NCBI RefSeq assembly: GCF_032118995.1
Contig: NC_092666.1
Location: 9,498,501-9,562,500 of the forward strand
Reading direction: 5' to 3'
Origin: Asterias amurensis
Lineage: Eukaryota; Echinodermata; Asteroidea; Forcipulatida; Asteriidae
DNA length: 64,000 nt
Under the pieces are notes generated by a model. That model was not told where the DNA came from, did no database searches, and saw only the letters and a program-made list of their open reading frames with translations. Positions 1 to 10,816 of this stretch are shown piece by piece; the stretch's first letter is position 1, and each line of letters starts with the position of its first letter. Position numbers and translations under genes: made by a program.

Positions 1-98
1 AAGGGCAGACTGTAAACCAAAAATTGCGTGCGCGCAAATTACCAATATGCGCGCAAAAATTTGAAAATATTCATTTTCAAAATAATGAGACGTTGAAA

Positions 99-3000
99 AT
101 GGCACCGTTGTTTCGATCTTTCGTTTCAGATTTGATTGATTTCAAACCAACTGAAGTGCCCAAATGGAGAACTGGGAAAAAAGTTCTCCCGTGTGTCAAA
201 GACATGGTTAGGAAAATCGTCAATTATCAAAAGGAATGGAGAGATGTAAGCGTGGAATTGGACGACAACGTCATCAGGTTGGTAAAAGTTGTTTGTTCAT
301 TCTTAGTTGGCGTTTCATATCCTCCGTAGTTGGCTACCACTTCTGAAAAATCTCCCTGTCGCCCCATTTCGTTTGGTTAACTGCCTTTGGGGCGAATCGG
401 TTATATAGAGCGGATAAACCTCTCCAGGCTGTGACGCCGCTGCCGGGCACGGGTATCGGCAGGAGGGTTACGTTATTGAAACTAGGGTACCGTAATCAAA
501 TTAAACAGATATATAGTCCCCCCTACTCCTAGAACTATTTCGGTTTTTCGTCCGGCTATCGTCTCCCGTTTTCGGTTTCGTCCGGCTATCGTCTCCCGTA
601 ACACGTAAGTTACGGGAGACGATAGCCGGACGAAACCGAAATAGGTTGTTCTTTAATTCATTGAGTTAACAACACTTTTCCATGTAATAGTTTTAAATAA
701 GGTAGTTAAATTAAATCAAGATAATTTTATATTTTTAAATAAACAAGTGATAGGGCCTACTGTAAAATGTAATTGTAAGGTAGGCCTATTTATTATTATT
801 AATTAGGCCCTATATATAAATTACCCGGAAATAGTATTTTTATTTACAAATTATTTTCAACATGTTCAAACACAATCAGTGAATCACAGTTCAAAGGAAG
901 AAGTTATGATGAGTCATGAGTGATGACATGTCATTGAATAGTTAATATTAGTGTGTTATTACAATAAAAATTTATAAATTATATATAAAATATAAAAATA
1001 AATAGTAAAGGCCTGATATTACTCGGCTTCTATTTCTAACATTTGAGAATTCAGTATAAACTCAAACAATAGTAATATTACAGCTACGGTTACACCATGG
1101 AGGAATAAATTAGTTTATTCATCCATGGTTAACACTTAGTTACAGGGCTGTCTGTTAATAGGCCTACTCGGTCCTAGAACTATGAGATTCTTTCCACTCT
1201 CACCCATGAAAGACGATATCGTATCTCATAGTTCTAGAAGAGAGAACCAGTAACTAAGGCGCTGTTAGTGTTAGACCCAGTATACAGTAACTGTATTCTT
1301 TTTTCCAAATATGTTAGTAGGACAGATAATGTCAAAATTTCGAAAAAGGAATACAGCGCCCTAGTTACTGGGTCTAAGGGCGCTGTACTCCTTTTTTCGA
1401 AATTTGTCATTCTCAGTACAACCGAGAACTACAATTTTTTTTTTAAGTAGTAGGCCCTACAGACTGTACAGCGCCACAGTAATTGGGTCTAGGCATAGAG
1501 CAAGGACTTGGGCTCGATTTCTCAGAGAAATAACATCCATCGTTAGACAAATTGTCAGCACCACCATAGTGATCTGTATTGTGACATCACACTTAAGCAA
1601 ATACTATTGATTTGCAGTTCAATCAATCTTAGCTCTTTGTGAAATCGGCCCCTGGTCTAGGCCTGTAATAATTTTGTGGTAAAGCCACCTGGACTCAATT
1701 TCATGGCTCTGCTAACCCCCGAATTCTGCACTTACGATCACGATCCCACGTGCAAGCGCCAAATTTTTGCACTAGCCTTGTAAGCGTGGAATGCCTAGTA
1801 ACGTGGAGTACCCACGCGCAGAAGCCCAAATACGCCACTAACCCATGAAATACGCTTGGCGTAAGCACAGAATTCCCTGCTTCCGTAAGCACCGATTCTG
1901 TGCTTACGGTAAGCAGAGTAATTTAATTGGGCCCTGCAGGGCTTGTGTCATAACAAATAAAGTAGCTCAACAAAATAGATACTTAGGATTTGAAACTTTG
2001 CATGGAGGAAATACGATATGGAAAGGTTTGCGGTAACACCGTGTAATGACCCCAGAAGACGATCAGAGCATACTGATCGAAACGTCGAGTTGAAACCAAC
2101 GGTTCTTTTCAGAACCACCCCAACTCATTTAGAGATATTCATTACATGGTGTTACCGCAAACCTTTCCGTATAGATACTGTACCAGAATTTTGTTTTACA
2201 AGAAGAGTTTGAAATGAGAAAAAGAAACTAGCTGTATTTATTAAAAGCAAATAACCAGAATACTTGTCTCATTTTTTATTTTCATTGAAAACTATTCTTC
2301 AAAGTTAATAACTTACAGGGCTGTATGCTTCGTTTTTGAAAGGGCAAGGGCACCAAGGCATTTTTTTTTTTGTAAAGGGCACCCTATGATGAAATTGCAA
2401 ATTTGCACTGGAAGAGCATTTCAATGGCACCAAGGCAACGACCAGGGGACATGGAGGCAATCGCCTTCACTGCCTCCGTGAAGTATCAGGCCTGAACTTA
2501 TAAGACTGAAAGTCAACATTTGAACACAAACACAAGACTGCTGAACTTGTCTGGTCATATAGTTTTCTAAATAATGCTAAGTTCACTTGCCTTAGTCCAG
2601 TGTTAATTTCAACTTTAGTTCACGCCCTGCATTATATGATAGTTGGCCCTAATGTTTAGGGTTTTGCCATCACATCAGGACTGCAGTGCATTACATGTAT
2701 GGGAACTTAAACTTTGAGTGTTGCCAACTGTTTCGAAAGAAGTGTGGGTTGTTGTATTTTATTTGTAATCACTCTTTTAACTTCTATTTTTTTTTCTTTC
2801 TTTTTTTTACAGGGATATTGAGAGAAAGTTCCTCTACAACTTCATTCATCACTGCTGCGTGGAAGAAGGCCATGGCTGTAAAACACTTGAGGATGCTAAG
2901 ACTTGTCTCGATCAACATTGCCTTGACAAAAGTTTGAAGAGACTGCTGTTACTCTCTGTGGAAGAACAAGAAACAATAAATTTGAACAATGCCTACCAAT

Positions 3001-3623
3001 ACCTGGTAGATATTAAGAAAGAGGAAAAGGATGAAGCATTTCATGGGTTGATGGAGGAGTCAATGCTACGAGAAACAAACCAAATACTTCTTGAAGGTGT
3101 ACATCTCCCACAACATACTACAAAACCAGGGGTTTACAGTAACCAACGGCGCATAACTGAGTTTAATGGTGAAATCTACGAGTATCCAAAACCGGAAGAC
3201 ATGCATCTTGCTGTTGTCTCATGTCTGGATAAGTTTAACTCTCTCTACCAAGACGCTCAGAGTGAGTCCGACGACGAAAAGAAACTCGAGAAATTATTCA
3301 AAACCTGCAGCTGGTTCATATTTGAGATGCTCGACTTGCATCCATTTGGAGACGGTAACGGTCGACTCTGCAGGCTTCTCTGCAGTTACGTCTTGTCAAC
3401 ACGTACACCGTTTCCAAGTTCGATACACAACATCTTCAGTGAATCATGTTTGGATGACTTTAAGGAAGCTTTGGTAGATGCAAGGAATTCAAAAGATCGC
3501 CACCCTTGTAGTTTGACCACCATGATCATTGAGTCTAACTATTGTGCTTGGAAGGAGTTGATGAAGGAAGTACACACAAAAACTCCTCTAAACTTCGAAC
3601 AAATTTACAGTCACCAACTCTGA
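99..3623 (+). CDS. Fic-domain protein, copy 1 (predicted AMP/NMP transferase)
   Basis: Two exons: about 99-277 and 2813-3623 (intron 278-2812, GT...AG). The joined frame gives 329 residues from the ATG at 99. The frame is open to the left edge of the window, so the true start may lie upstream. The N-terminal exon carries DLIDFKPTE and PKWRT and a helical stretch with YQKEWR. The second exon is the Fic domain: an upstream helix with EESML, a flap-like segment around PGVYSNQRRI, and the catalytic motif HPFGDGNGR at residues 236-244 (nt 3339-3365). His, Phe, Asp, Gly, Asn and Arg of the family motif are all present. Fic enzymes usually transfer AMP from ATP to hydroxyl side chains. No signal peptide or membrane segment is seen, so it is probably cytosolic or nuclear, unlike the ER enzyme FICD with its TPR repeats. 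The target is unknown. The intron holds several hairpins and repeats. It is paralogous to the gene at 10817-14452. Confidence 0.85.
571..640. mobile_element. Perfect hairpin, foldback element end (intron of Fic copy 1)
   Basis: Arms 571-602 and 609-640 are exact reverse complements around a 6-bp spacer. A further partial direct copy of the arm lies at 541-570, preceded by CTCCTAGAACTATTTCGG at about 528. The same terminal sequence bounds the foldback at 19640-20190, so this looks like a rearranged member of that family. Confidence 0.8.
1173..1406. repeat. Two adjacent short hairpins in the Fic copy 1 intron
   Basis: The first has arms around CTAGAACTATGAGAT at 1173-1188 and about 1222-1238. 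The second is at about 1335-1406, with arms reading AAGGAATACAGCGCCC and its complement around ACTGGGTCTA. The ACTGGGTCTA and GCGCTGTA words recur at 1255-1280 and 1460-1490. These are probably MITE remnants. Confidence 0.6.
1690..1933. mobile_element. MITE of the TTTCATGGCTCTGCT...GGGCCC family
   Basis: It begins near CAATTTCATGGCTCTGCTAA and ends with a mirrored AAGCAGAG...TTGGGCCC. The same family is seen at 7405-7945 and 21683-21934. It is non-coding. Confidence 0.6.
2017..2171. mobile_element. Foldback MITE of the GGTTTGCGGTAACACCATG family
   Basis: Its terminal arms read GGAAAGGTTTGCGGTAACAC and its complement. Inside are GATCAGAGCATACTGATCG and a stem around CGGTTCTTTTCAGAACC. Relatives: a full palindrome at 4505-4700 and fragments near 20656, 24669 and 51580. 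Confidence 0.75.
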
Positions 3624-3802
3624 ATAGTCTTGTGTCAGGATCTTGATTTTTTTATTTACGTAATAATATTGCCTCTTGCATGGTACATGTAGGCTCCATG
3701 CATGAACAGTTGTATCTAAGTACTTGAATCTGTGTTTGTGGGAATATTTAAACGAAATACAATGTTTTTGCATAATTTGCAATTTGCAAACTTGATCTAT
3801 TT

Positions 3803-4112
3803 CAGGGGTCGAAGTTAAGTGTATCTTCAAGGTGGTCAGCAGGGCTAGTAAGTAACTCAGAATTTTTAGTAGCCCTGATGAGATTTTGTTAGCCCGAAAT
3901 AAAACACTTTATGTATTGAGTAAGGGCACAAATTAGTCACCGAAAGTATTTCATTTTACAATACCATCGGCACGGTTCATTATTGTTTGTGATGTTGATT
4001 TTTGCATTATATTTCCACTAGGCCGTCGGTATATCAAACTGGAAAAATGAGTAGCCCGGCTGTAAATCTGGTAAGTCCCGGGCTAGCGGGCTAGTGGCAA
4101 CTTCGACCCCTG
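3803..4112. mobile_element. Non-autonomous DNA element with CAGGGGTCGAAGTT termini (hAT-like)
   Basis: Terminal inverted repeats read CAGGGGTCGAAGTT and AACTTCGACCCCTG. TATTT flanks both ends (3798-3802 and 4113-4117). CAGGG ends are typical of hAT elements, but those make 8-bp duplications and only 5 bp match here, so the superfamily is unsure. Confidence 0.65.
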
Positions 4113-4504
4113 TATTTACAACTGCTATTTTGTAAGATGCAAAGTGTTTGCTTTGAACAGGATCGACTGGAATTATATGGCGGCCATGGCTTGTGATGCC
4201 CCTGGTCTTGGCCTTGGTGCCCCTTCAAAAGTTTTTTGGAAAAAGATTCATAGATTTTAAAGATTTTTCAATGGAAGTGCCCTTTCCGGACCGAAAAAGA
4301 AAATGGCATTGCCCCCTGAAAGATGAAATTCCAGGGCTGACTTACATCAATGCACTGTGTCTGATGACAAGAGCGAACCTCCTTTGCAGAATATTTGATC
4401 TAACCACTACTTTCCTTCTCAGTTAAACGTTTGAGGCATTGGTAAATTTATTTTCACAATTTAAAGACTGTTTAATTACTCATACATGTTGTTGACAAAG
4501 AAAA

Positions 4505-4700
4505 CCATTTGGTCTGCGGTATCACCATGTGTGTGTCTACTTGCCAGGTAGATTTTGTTTTTTAGAGAACTGTCTTGCTTTATATTATATTACCGCAAAA
4601 ATCTACTCCGCGGTTGTAGAATATGAAGCAAGACAGTTCTCTAAAGAACAAAATTTACCTGGCAAGTAGACACACACGTGGTGTTACCGCAAACCAAATA
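4505..4700. mobile_element. Long palindromic MITE (GCGGTAACACCATG family)
   Basis: Arms from TGGTCTGCGGTATCACCATG to its complement ending GGTGTTACCGCAAACC. Both arms include a stretch reading ACTTGCCAGGTA and AGAGAACTGTCTTGC. Fragments recur in NOMO introns. Confidence 0.8.
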
Positions 4701-5460
4701 CAAATTGATAGCTCACCATGCAATGCCTCAAATCCTATATTCATACATTGCTTCTATAGGTGTACCATCACAAAGATATGAATTAACAGAGAAATGTAGA
4801 GGAACTCTTTAACACTTTACTTTGATCTTATTTGAACTGAACATTTTTTGTACTGTACACTAATGACTGCCTAATGTATATGGATTAGCAATTATGATAA
4901 TTTATGAGGAGCAAATGCACTGACTTGGATGGCACTAGGTGTTATGGGTGAGCTCTGGAATGGAAATTAAAAACATTAAAAAAAAGAAATTGAGTCATAA
5001 CACAACATTGATTGTGAGAGCTGCTCAAAGACCCAAAAAGTCAGCCAGACCTTCACAATTGGTATTTTTACTTGGCTAGACAGCCAGTTAACTAGTTTGT
5101 CGCCTCTTCTGACCGAAACCTAAGATTTACATACAAGGAAAGTTTACATACCAAGGAAGTAACGTAAGGTAACATTGTCTGTACGTAAACCAACATACTA
5201 ACATTAAACTCATGGTTTGTGAACACAAATTTTTTTCAATATTTTCAAATGTTTTATGATGTTGCAATTTGCAGTAGACCATGTTATTATGACGCTTCAA
5301 TTTTCATGGTTTACTATTGAACCATGAAAACTATAAACCCTTTTCCATTATGATTTGATTTTCATGGTGCAGAAAGTAGAAACCATGATTTATGATGCTT
5401 CAATTTACATATAAGATGATTTCAAACTGTTGATTGTATGTTTATGGTTTACAACCAATA

Positions 5461-5986
5461 TTCATAAATACCTAAGACAGTTTATCCATTCTGATTGGTC
5501 GAGAGGGCATCACGAGGGGTTGTTTGAACGGATGATATAACACCAGTAAAAAGTGTTGAAACATGGGCGTGAAACGCGAGCTTGCACCAGCGCTTATAAG
5601 ACGGTTTCTTCATTCCTATTGGTCGAGAGCAACGGCTGAAACAGCTGTGCCACATCATGCGATACGCGCGACGCGCATATCATCTCCTTATAAGGAGTTG
5701 TTTACCCGAGGGCCTTACCTTTTCATAGCTGGAGGGGTGTTGTGTTGAAAGAAATCATTGAACAATTTTAATTTTTGCATTTATTTTACCTTTTGACCAA
5801 GAAGTGTTGATGTTTTTTGACCGAAAAGGTATTTATGAATGGGAATCAAAGTGTGTTGAATAGGTTTTCAACTAGTGGTTTAAACCCGCCGAGGCCTGGT
5901 TCTTGATAATTTACCTCAACTTTGTCTCGGAAAAATTATCAAGTCCAGGCCTCGTTGGGTTTAAACCACCAGTGGAAAACCTATTC
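5461..5986. repeat. Direct repeat and adjacent palindrome
   Basis: 5461-5755 contains two diverged copies of a unit with TTCATTCCTATTGGTCGAGA and GTTGTTT. 5858-5986 is a separate palindrome with arms reading AATAGGTTTTCAACTAGTGG and complement around CCGAGGCCTGG. No coding capacity. Confidence 0.6.
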
Positions 5987-6068
5987 ACCACTCATTGATT
6001 CCCTTATTTAAAAGGTACAAAGAACGAGAAACCAGAACATACTGTTTCATGTTCAACATGAGATTTAA

Positions 6069-6450
6069 AGGAACACGTTGCCTTGGATCGGACGAGTTGG
6101 TCTATAAAAAGCGTTTGTAACCATTTTTTTTTTAATGCATATGGTTGGAAAGATGTTTAAAAGTAGAATACAATGATCCACACAAGTTAGCCTCGAAATT
6201 GCGTGGTTTTCCTTTTACTGTGCGAACTAACACGGTCGGCCATTTATGGGAGTCAAAACTTTTGACTCCCATAAATGGCCGACCGCGTTAGTCGACGAGG
6301 TAAAAGGAAAACCGTGCAATTTCGAGACTAACTTGTGTGGATCATTGTATTCTACTTATAAAACATCTTTCCAACCATATGTATTTTATAAAAAACGGTT
6401 ACAAACGCTTTTTATAGACCAACTGGTCCGATCAAAGGCAACGTGTCAAA
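6069..6450. mobile_element. TTAA foldback element family A, copy 1
   Basis: It starts after TTAA with AGGAACACGTTGCCTTGGAT. The centre is a palindrome around GGCCATTTATGGGAGTCAAA. The right end is decayed. Better-preserved copies lie at 11759-12141, 17419-17800 and 46957-47339. Confidence 0.85.
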
Positions 6451-6729
6451 TGACATAAGGCGCCCATCATGACTAGACTTGATTTCAAGTCTGAGTTCGC
6501 GGTTATTCCTCTGCATGAGCCACGAAAAACGGCCCCCACAAATAGCTATCGGCTCATCAGACGAAGGTTAATCTGCAAGAGGGCGCTATTTCAGGCAATA
6601 ATGTATTGGCTATCGGGCCGGGTATAAAAGCCACGATCACAGACTTGGAACCAAGTCTATGTCACGACGTGCGCATGCACCCACTGCATGATGCCAACAC
6701 CTGTTCCGTCCCAACTTCACAATCGTCCG

Positions 6730-7199
6730 GGAAAATATGTCATGAAAATATGTTTTTACATGCTTAAACAATTTTCATCTCATGATCACTGAGACGAAAA
6801 TTATTTTCATGACATTGTTTTACTCGTTTCTCAAAAACTACAGCACCTCAGCAAGTAATATTATCAGGGAAGCTTTCTACTATCATTATCTTCAAACTGT
6901 GTAAGTTTAATGTAAATCTGTGGACATACTGGGTGCGTTCGTTTGACTTCCCTGGGCGACCCCACAGTGCTCACTCGGGTGAGCCCCTGACATGAGCTAC
7001 TCGAACGATCACACGCGCCCCACCGTGGTGACGGCATGCTCCTCAGGTCACCCCCAAGTGACCCACTCCGAAATACGCGACCCGGCCGGGTGAGCCCCGT
7101 CAAAGCTATTCGAACTTACCGGGGCAAACCGGGGTCGACCCAGGGAAGCTAAACAAACGCACCCTGTGTTCTTTGTCCTACAAAAAGTACATAGACCCT
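6730..7199. mobile_element. TTAA element family E, left-truncated, carrying an inserted element
   Basis: It shares GTCATGAAAATA, CTACAGCACCTCAGCA and the right end AGTACATAGACCCT|TTAA with the copies at 25700-26053 and 36533-36851. A second element at 6931-7164, with ends GGGTGCGTTCGTTTG and its complement, splits the copy. Confidence 0.75.
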
Positions 7200-7404
7200 T
7201 TAACTGTGCCCCTCAGCGCAGTCAATATTTCCATACTATGCAAGCAATCTGCTGTTGTACGTGTATTACAATGCAGCTTAAACTTAGCTGGTCTTGCTCT
7301 GGTGAGGCTTCCATAGATCATGGAAATCATAGATAAAATCCGTGGCAGTTTGCTGATGAATAAACCAGATAAAAAGAAATTGTATCTCTACACTTGGTGT
7401 TCTG

Positions 7405-7945
7405 GGCTAAGTTTCATCATGGCTTTGCTTACCGCCTAATTCTGCGCTTATGGGATCATCATTCTCCGCTAACGTGCAAGCGCTGAATTTCTGCGCTAGC
7501 TTTGTAAGCGTAGTAAGTAGGCATGCGCACCAGCCAAAATCTTAAAACCTGAGAAATACGCTTGACATAAGCAAAGAATTCCCTAGGCGCAAGCCAAACA
7601 CTTGCTAATTATGCGGTTAGTAGAGCCATAAAAGTGGGCCCTATATATAAATGCACGGCAAGCGCGGAACTTCAGACTGTGTACGTGTAGTACCAAAATC
7701 CCCCGCTAAACTGTGAAATACGCTTGACGTAAGCAAATAATTCCCTGCTTCCCAAGCATCGATTTTTTGCTTAGGGTAAGCAGCGGCCACTCATGAAATT
7801 GATGGGCCACCAGTGCAAACTTGGAGCACGCAGGCGCACAAGCCAAAATCCCAGCTGCGTTCTTGTGAAAATATGCTTGACGTGGCGCGGAGCTTCCTGC
7901 TTCCGCAAGCGTCGATTCTTTTATGGCAAGCCAAAGTAACATTTA
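7405..7945. mobile_element. Two tandem copies of the TTTCATGGCT...GGGCCC MITE family
   Basis: The first copy is about 7405-7643 and ends AGAGCCATAAAAGTGGGCCC. The second, partial copy is about 7710-7945. Both share AATTCCCT, GCGCTAGC and TGACGTAAGC words with 1690-1933 and 21683-21934. Confidence 0.55.
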
Positions 7946-8040
7946 TTAGCATTAGTAACGTCTTTTATTTTTGTTTAATGCCATCGACGATGTCTTCAAT
8001 GTATTTAAAGATATCTTTAAATGATTAAGAGATATCGCTA

Positions 8041-8132
8041 AATTAGGGCGTTATAACGCCCTTTTTCTCAATTAGGGCGTTATAACGGCGTAATTTAGGG
8101 CGTTATAACGCCGTATAGGGCGTTATAACGCC
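8041..8132. repeat. Second palindromic tandem repeat (GGGCGTTATAACGCCC)
   Basis: Four units of the perfect 16-bp palindrome GGGCGTTATAACGCCC or its half-decayed form are spaced irregularly inside the first satellite. Confidence 0.85.
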
Positions 8133-8546
8133 CTACTAAAAAAGTGTTTATTTGTTGGCGGAGATCAGCCACCGTAGATATCTCTAAATTATTTAAAGAT
8201 ATCTCTTATTCATTTAGATATATTATCTCTAAATCATTTAGAGATATCTCTAAATCGTTTCCGGTTGAGCGTATACACGCAAGGAGTCATGCGCACTGAA
8301 TGCACAGAATGACGGTGGCCTTGAAAAGCCCATAAACTCAACCGGCGTCGGCGTTCTGGGAGTCACAAAACGTACAATCATGTTAGCACAGTGTCTTTCC
8401 CAACCACCGTAGCATATAATTTAGGTTCAACGGGAGCGATTTAGAGATATCTCTAAATGATTTAGAGATATCTCTAAATGATTTAGAGATATCTCTAAAT
8501 GAGTTAGAGATATCTTTAAATGAATTAGAGATATCTCTAAATGATA

Positions 8547-9671
8547 CACTGCAAAAACGTTGGTCAAATTATTTGTTGGGCAAAGTAACTTCAACAATTA
8601 TTGGTCGATAATTGCCCAACAAAACCAATAATTGGTGTTGTTGGGCAAACATTTTGTTTGCCAATTTTTTGTTTAAAAAGCGGAACAAAAGTTGGGCAAG
8701 TGTTGGGCAAATAATTCGTAATCTGAATTTATCATAACTGTTGGTTACACTTTTGCTTATTTATTGGGCAACTTTTTGGGTAATTTTAATTAATTTTGAT
8801 TGTTGGTTAAAATGATGCACATTAGTTGGTCAAAATCATCCGATCATGCGCACTACGATCAAAGAGTTGCCCAAAAGTTGGGTATGGTATAAAAAACATA
8901 GCGATATTTTCCAACATGGCGAGTGGAGGAGTGGCTGTGACGAGCGGGGTTGTCCAGTAGATATAGATCCAATTTGAAGGTTAGTTTTTAACTAAATATG
9001 AAGTTGTGTTTTCTATTCAGTCGTGCATAGTCGTGACAGTTGCAGAGGGAGCAACACAGTGACACAACTGTTGAATTAGTTTCAGTTTTTAGTTTCAGTT
9101 TCATCATGCCATTATGTGCAATGCCGGTTGTGGCATGTATGCGTGTGCTTGCGCTGCAACTGTCACGACTGTGTACAACAACTGAACAGGAAACAAACTG
9201 TATTTAGTTAAAAACTAACCTTCCAAAGCATCTACAAACCACTGAGCACCCTCTCGATTTTGAGAGAGATGTCGAGGTCACAGCTCACTACCGTTTGCCA
9301 TCGTGGAAAAGATATTTTCTATGCCTGGTTGTATATGACGTATCACAGGAGAAACTGTAAATCAAAGGGTTAAATATATTCACCATTTGTTGGATAACAC
9401 CGAAAAGGGTTAAATCATTAATAAAATCATCGCCCAATAAGTGGGTTACTGATAATGTATTAAATACCCAGAAAATGGGTAAACAAAATATTACCCAACT
9501 GTTGGTTAGCAAAATATACCCAACTATTGATGAGGAAATATTACCCAATTATTTGGCAATCAGAGTGCCCAACTTTGATGGGTAATATTTTGCCCAAAAG
9601 TTGGAGGAGTTCACTATTCGCCCTTAATGGGTAAAAGGTTGGGCATTTTTTTACCCAATTTTTTTACAGTG
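8547..9671. mobile_element. 1.1-kb foldback element inserted at TA in the palindromic satellite
   Basis: Its ends are CACTGCAAAAA and TTTTTTTACAGTG, with TA on each side (8545-8546, 9672-9673). Satellite units continue on both sides. Inside are imperfect inverted arms (TTAGTTTTTAACTAAATA near 8982 and its complement near 9203) and many TTGGGCAA/TTGCCCAA words. No transposase frame was seen, so it is non-autonomous. TA duplication suggests a Tc1/mariner-like or similar enzyme. Confidence 0.75.
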
Positions 9672-10816
9672 TAACAAGATATCTCCAAATGAATTAAAGA
9701 TATATGTAAACGATTTAGAGATATCTCGCAATGAATTAGAGATTTCTCTAAATCAGTTACGGCTCTCTGTAAAGTTCACAAATTTGAAAGTGCCGTACAC
9801 TCATGTCAATGATGCATCCCATTAATCGAACTTGCAAACGAACGAGTTTCAAGTCATCCACCTTGCCAAATAATGTACTTAATGTCAGCATTGTTGCCAA
9901 CAAAATCACACATTTCAAGTCATCGATGTTTAAATGATGTTTTATGAAAGGACATCGCTGTGAGCAATAACATGGTGTGTTTAAAGCAATCGTTGATGCC
10001 AACATTTAGAGATATCGCTAAATGATTTAGAGATATCTTTAAGTGATTTAGAGATATCTTTAAAACATTTACAGATATATCTAAATGAATTCGAGATATC
10101 TCTTAACCATTTAAAGATATCTTTAAATCATTGACAAAAAAATGATGTGCTGTGTATCACTTATTAAGAAAACAAATTGTCTTTCAAACGATTAAGAGAT
10201 CTCTAAATATTTCGAAATATCTCTAAATATTTCGAGATATCTCTAAATATTTAGAGAAATCTCTTAATAATTAGAGATATCTCTTAATCATTTGGAGATA
10301 TCTCTAAATATTTAGAGATATCTCTAAATCTTTTAGAGATATCTCTAAATTGTTTTAAAGACGTTGCTAATGCTAATAATGCTACTTTGCTCGCCATATC
10401 CTTTTCTTACGGTAGGCAGAGCCATGTACTTGAAAACCCCTTTATAAATTATATCATGGGGAATTCCCGAATTATAAGAGCTTTTTTTGCAGGCATAGCA
10501 CACTAATGGAGGCACAGGTTGATGGTACCCGTACATGCATAGCTAGGTCTACATCACGGACCCATGCACTGCAAAAGAGCAGTCAACTGTGAATTAAACG
10601 TTTGTCTAAAGTGTTTTTTGCAAAGTTCAGAGAATTGCTATGGCTTTATGTAATTGCTAAGGCTGCATTCGCTTTCGTTGACGTAGGCTACACAAACAAT
10701 TTGCAGTAGGTACACACACAATATTGGTGGTTGTGTACAATAATACAAGGCAATAGGCATAATTTTATAAAAAATAGCTGAATTTCCACTGATGATTCAG
10801 CATCAAGTGCGTGCGT

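Larger units (their letters stand above)
8011..10352. repeat. Satellite of perfect 20-bp palindromes (ATTTAGAGATATCTCTAAAT)
   Basis: Runs at 8011-8040, 8176-8260, 8441-8544, 9675-9765, 10005-10130 and 10190-10352 consist of ATTTAGAGATATCTCTAAAT and variants at about 21-bp spacing. Each unit is its own reverse complement. The runs are separated by unrelated inserts, including 8547-9671. Confidence 0.9.
3624..10816. other. Intergenic DNA between the two Fic genes
   Basis: No credible coding exon was seen. The stretch is almost wholly repeats, listed separately: hAT-like element, foldback MITEs, TTAA elements, and palindromic satellites with an inserted 1.1-kb element. A promoter for the second Fic gene should lie near 10360-10810, but no clear TATA box or start signal was found. 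Confidence 0.7.

Noticed and set aside
2341..4340. Possible extra gene between AGGGCACCAAGGC motifs
   Set aside because: AGGGCACCAAGG words recur in both orientations (2341-2480 and 4180-4340) without conserved frame; repeat remnants.
8441..8544. Regularly spaced repeat resembling a CRISPR array
   Set aside because: The unit is contiguous, palindromic, without unique spacers, and in a eukaryotic genome.
9288..9548. 86-residue minus-strand frame in the TA-flanked element
   Set aside because: It lies in repetitive TTACCCA sequence with no domain; not a transposase.
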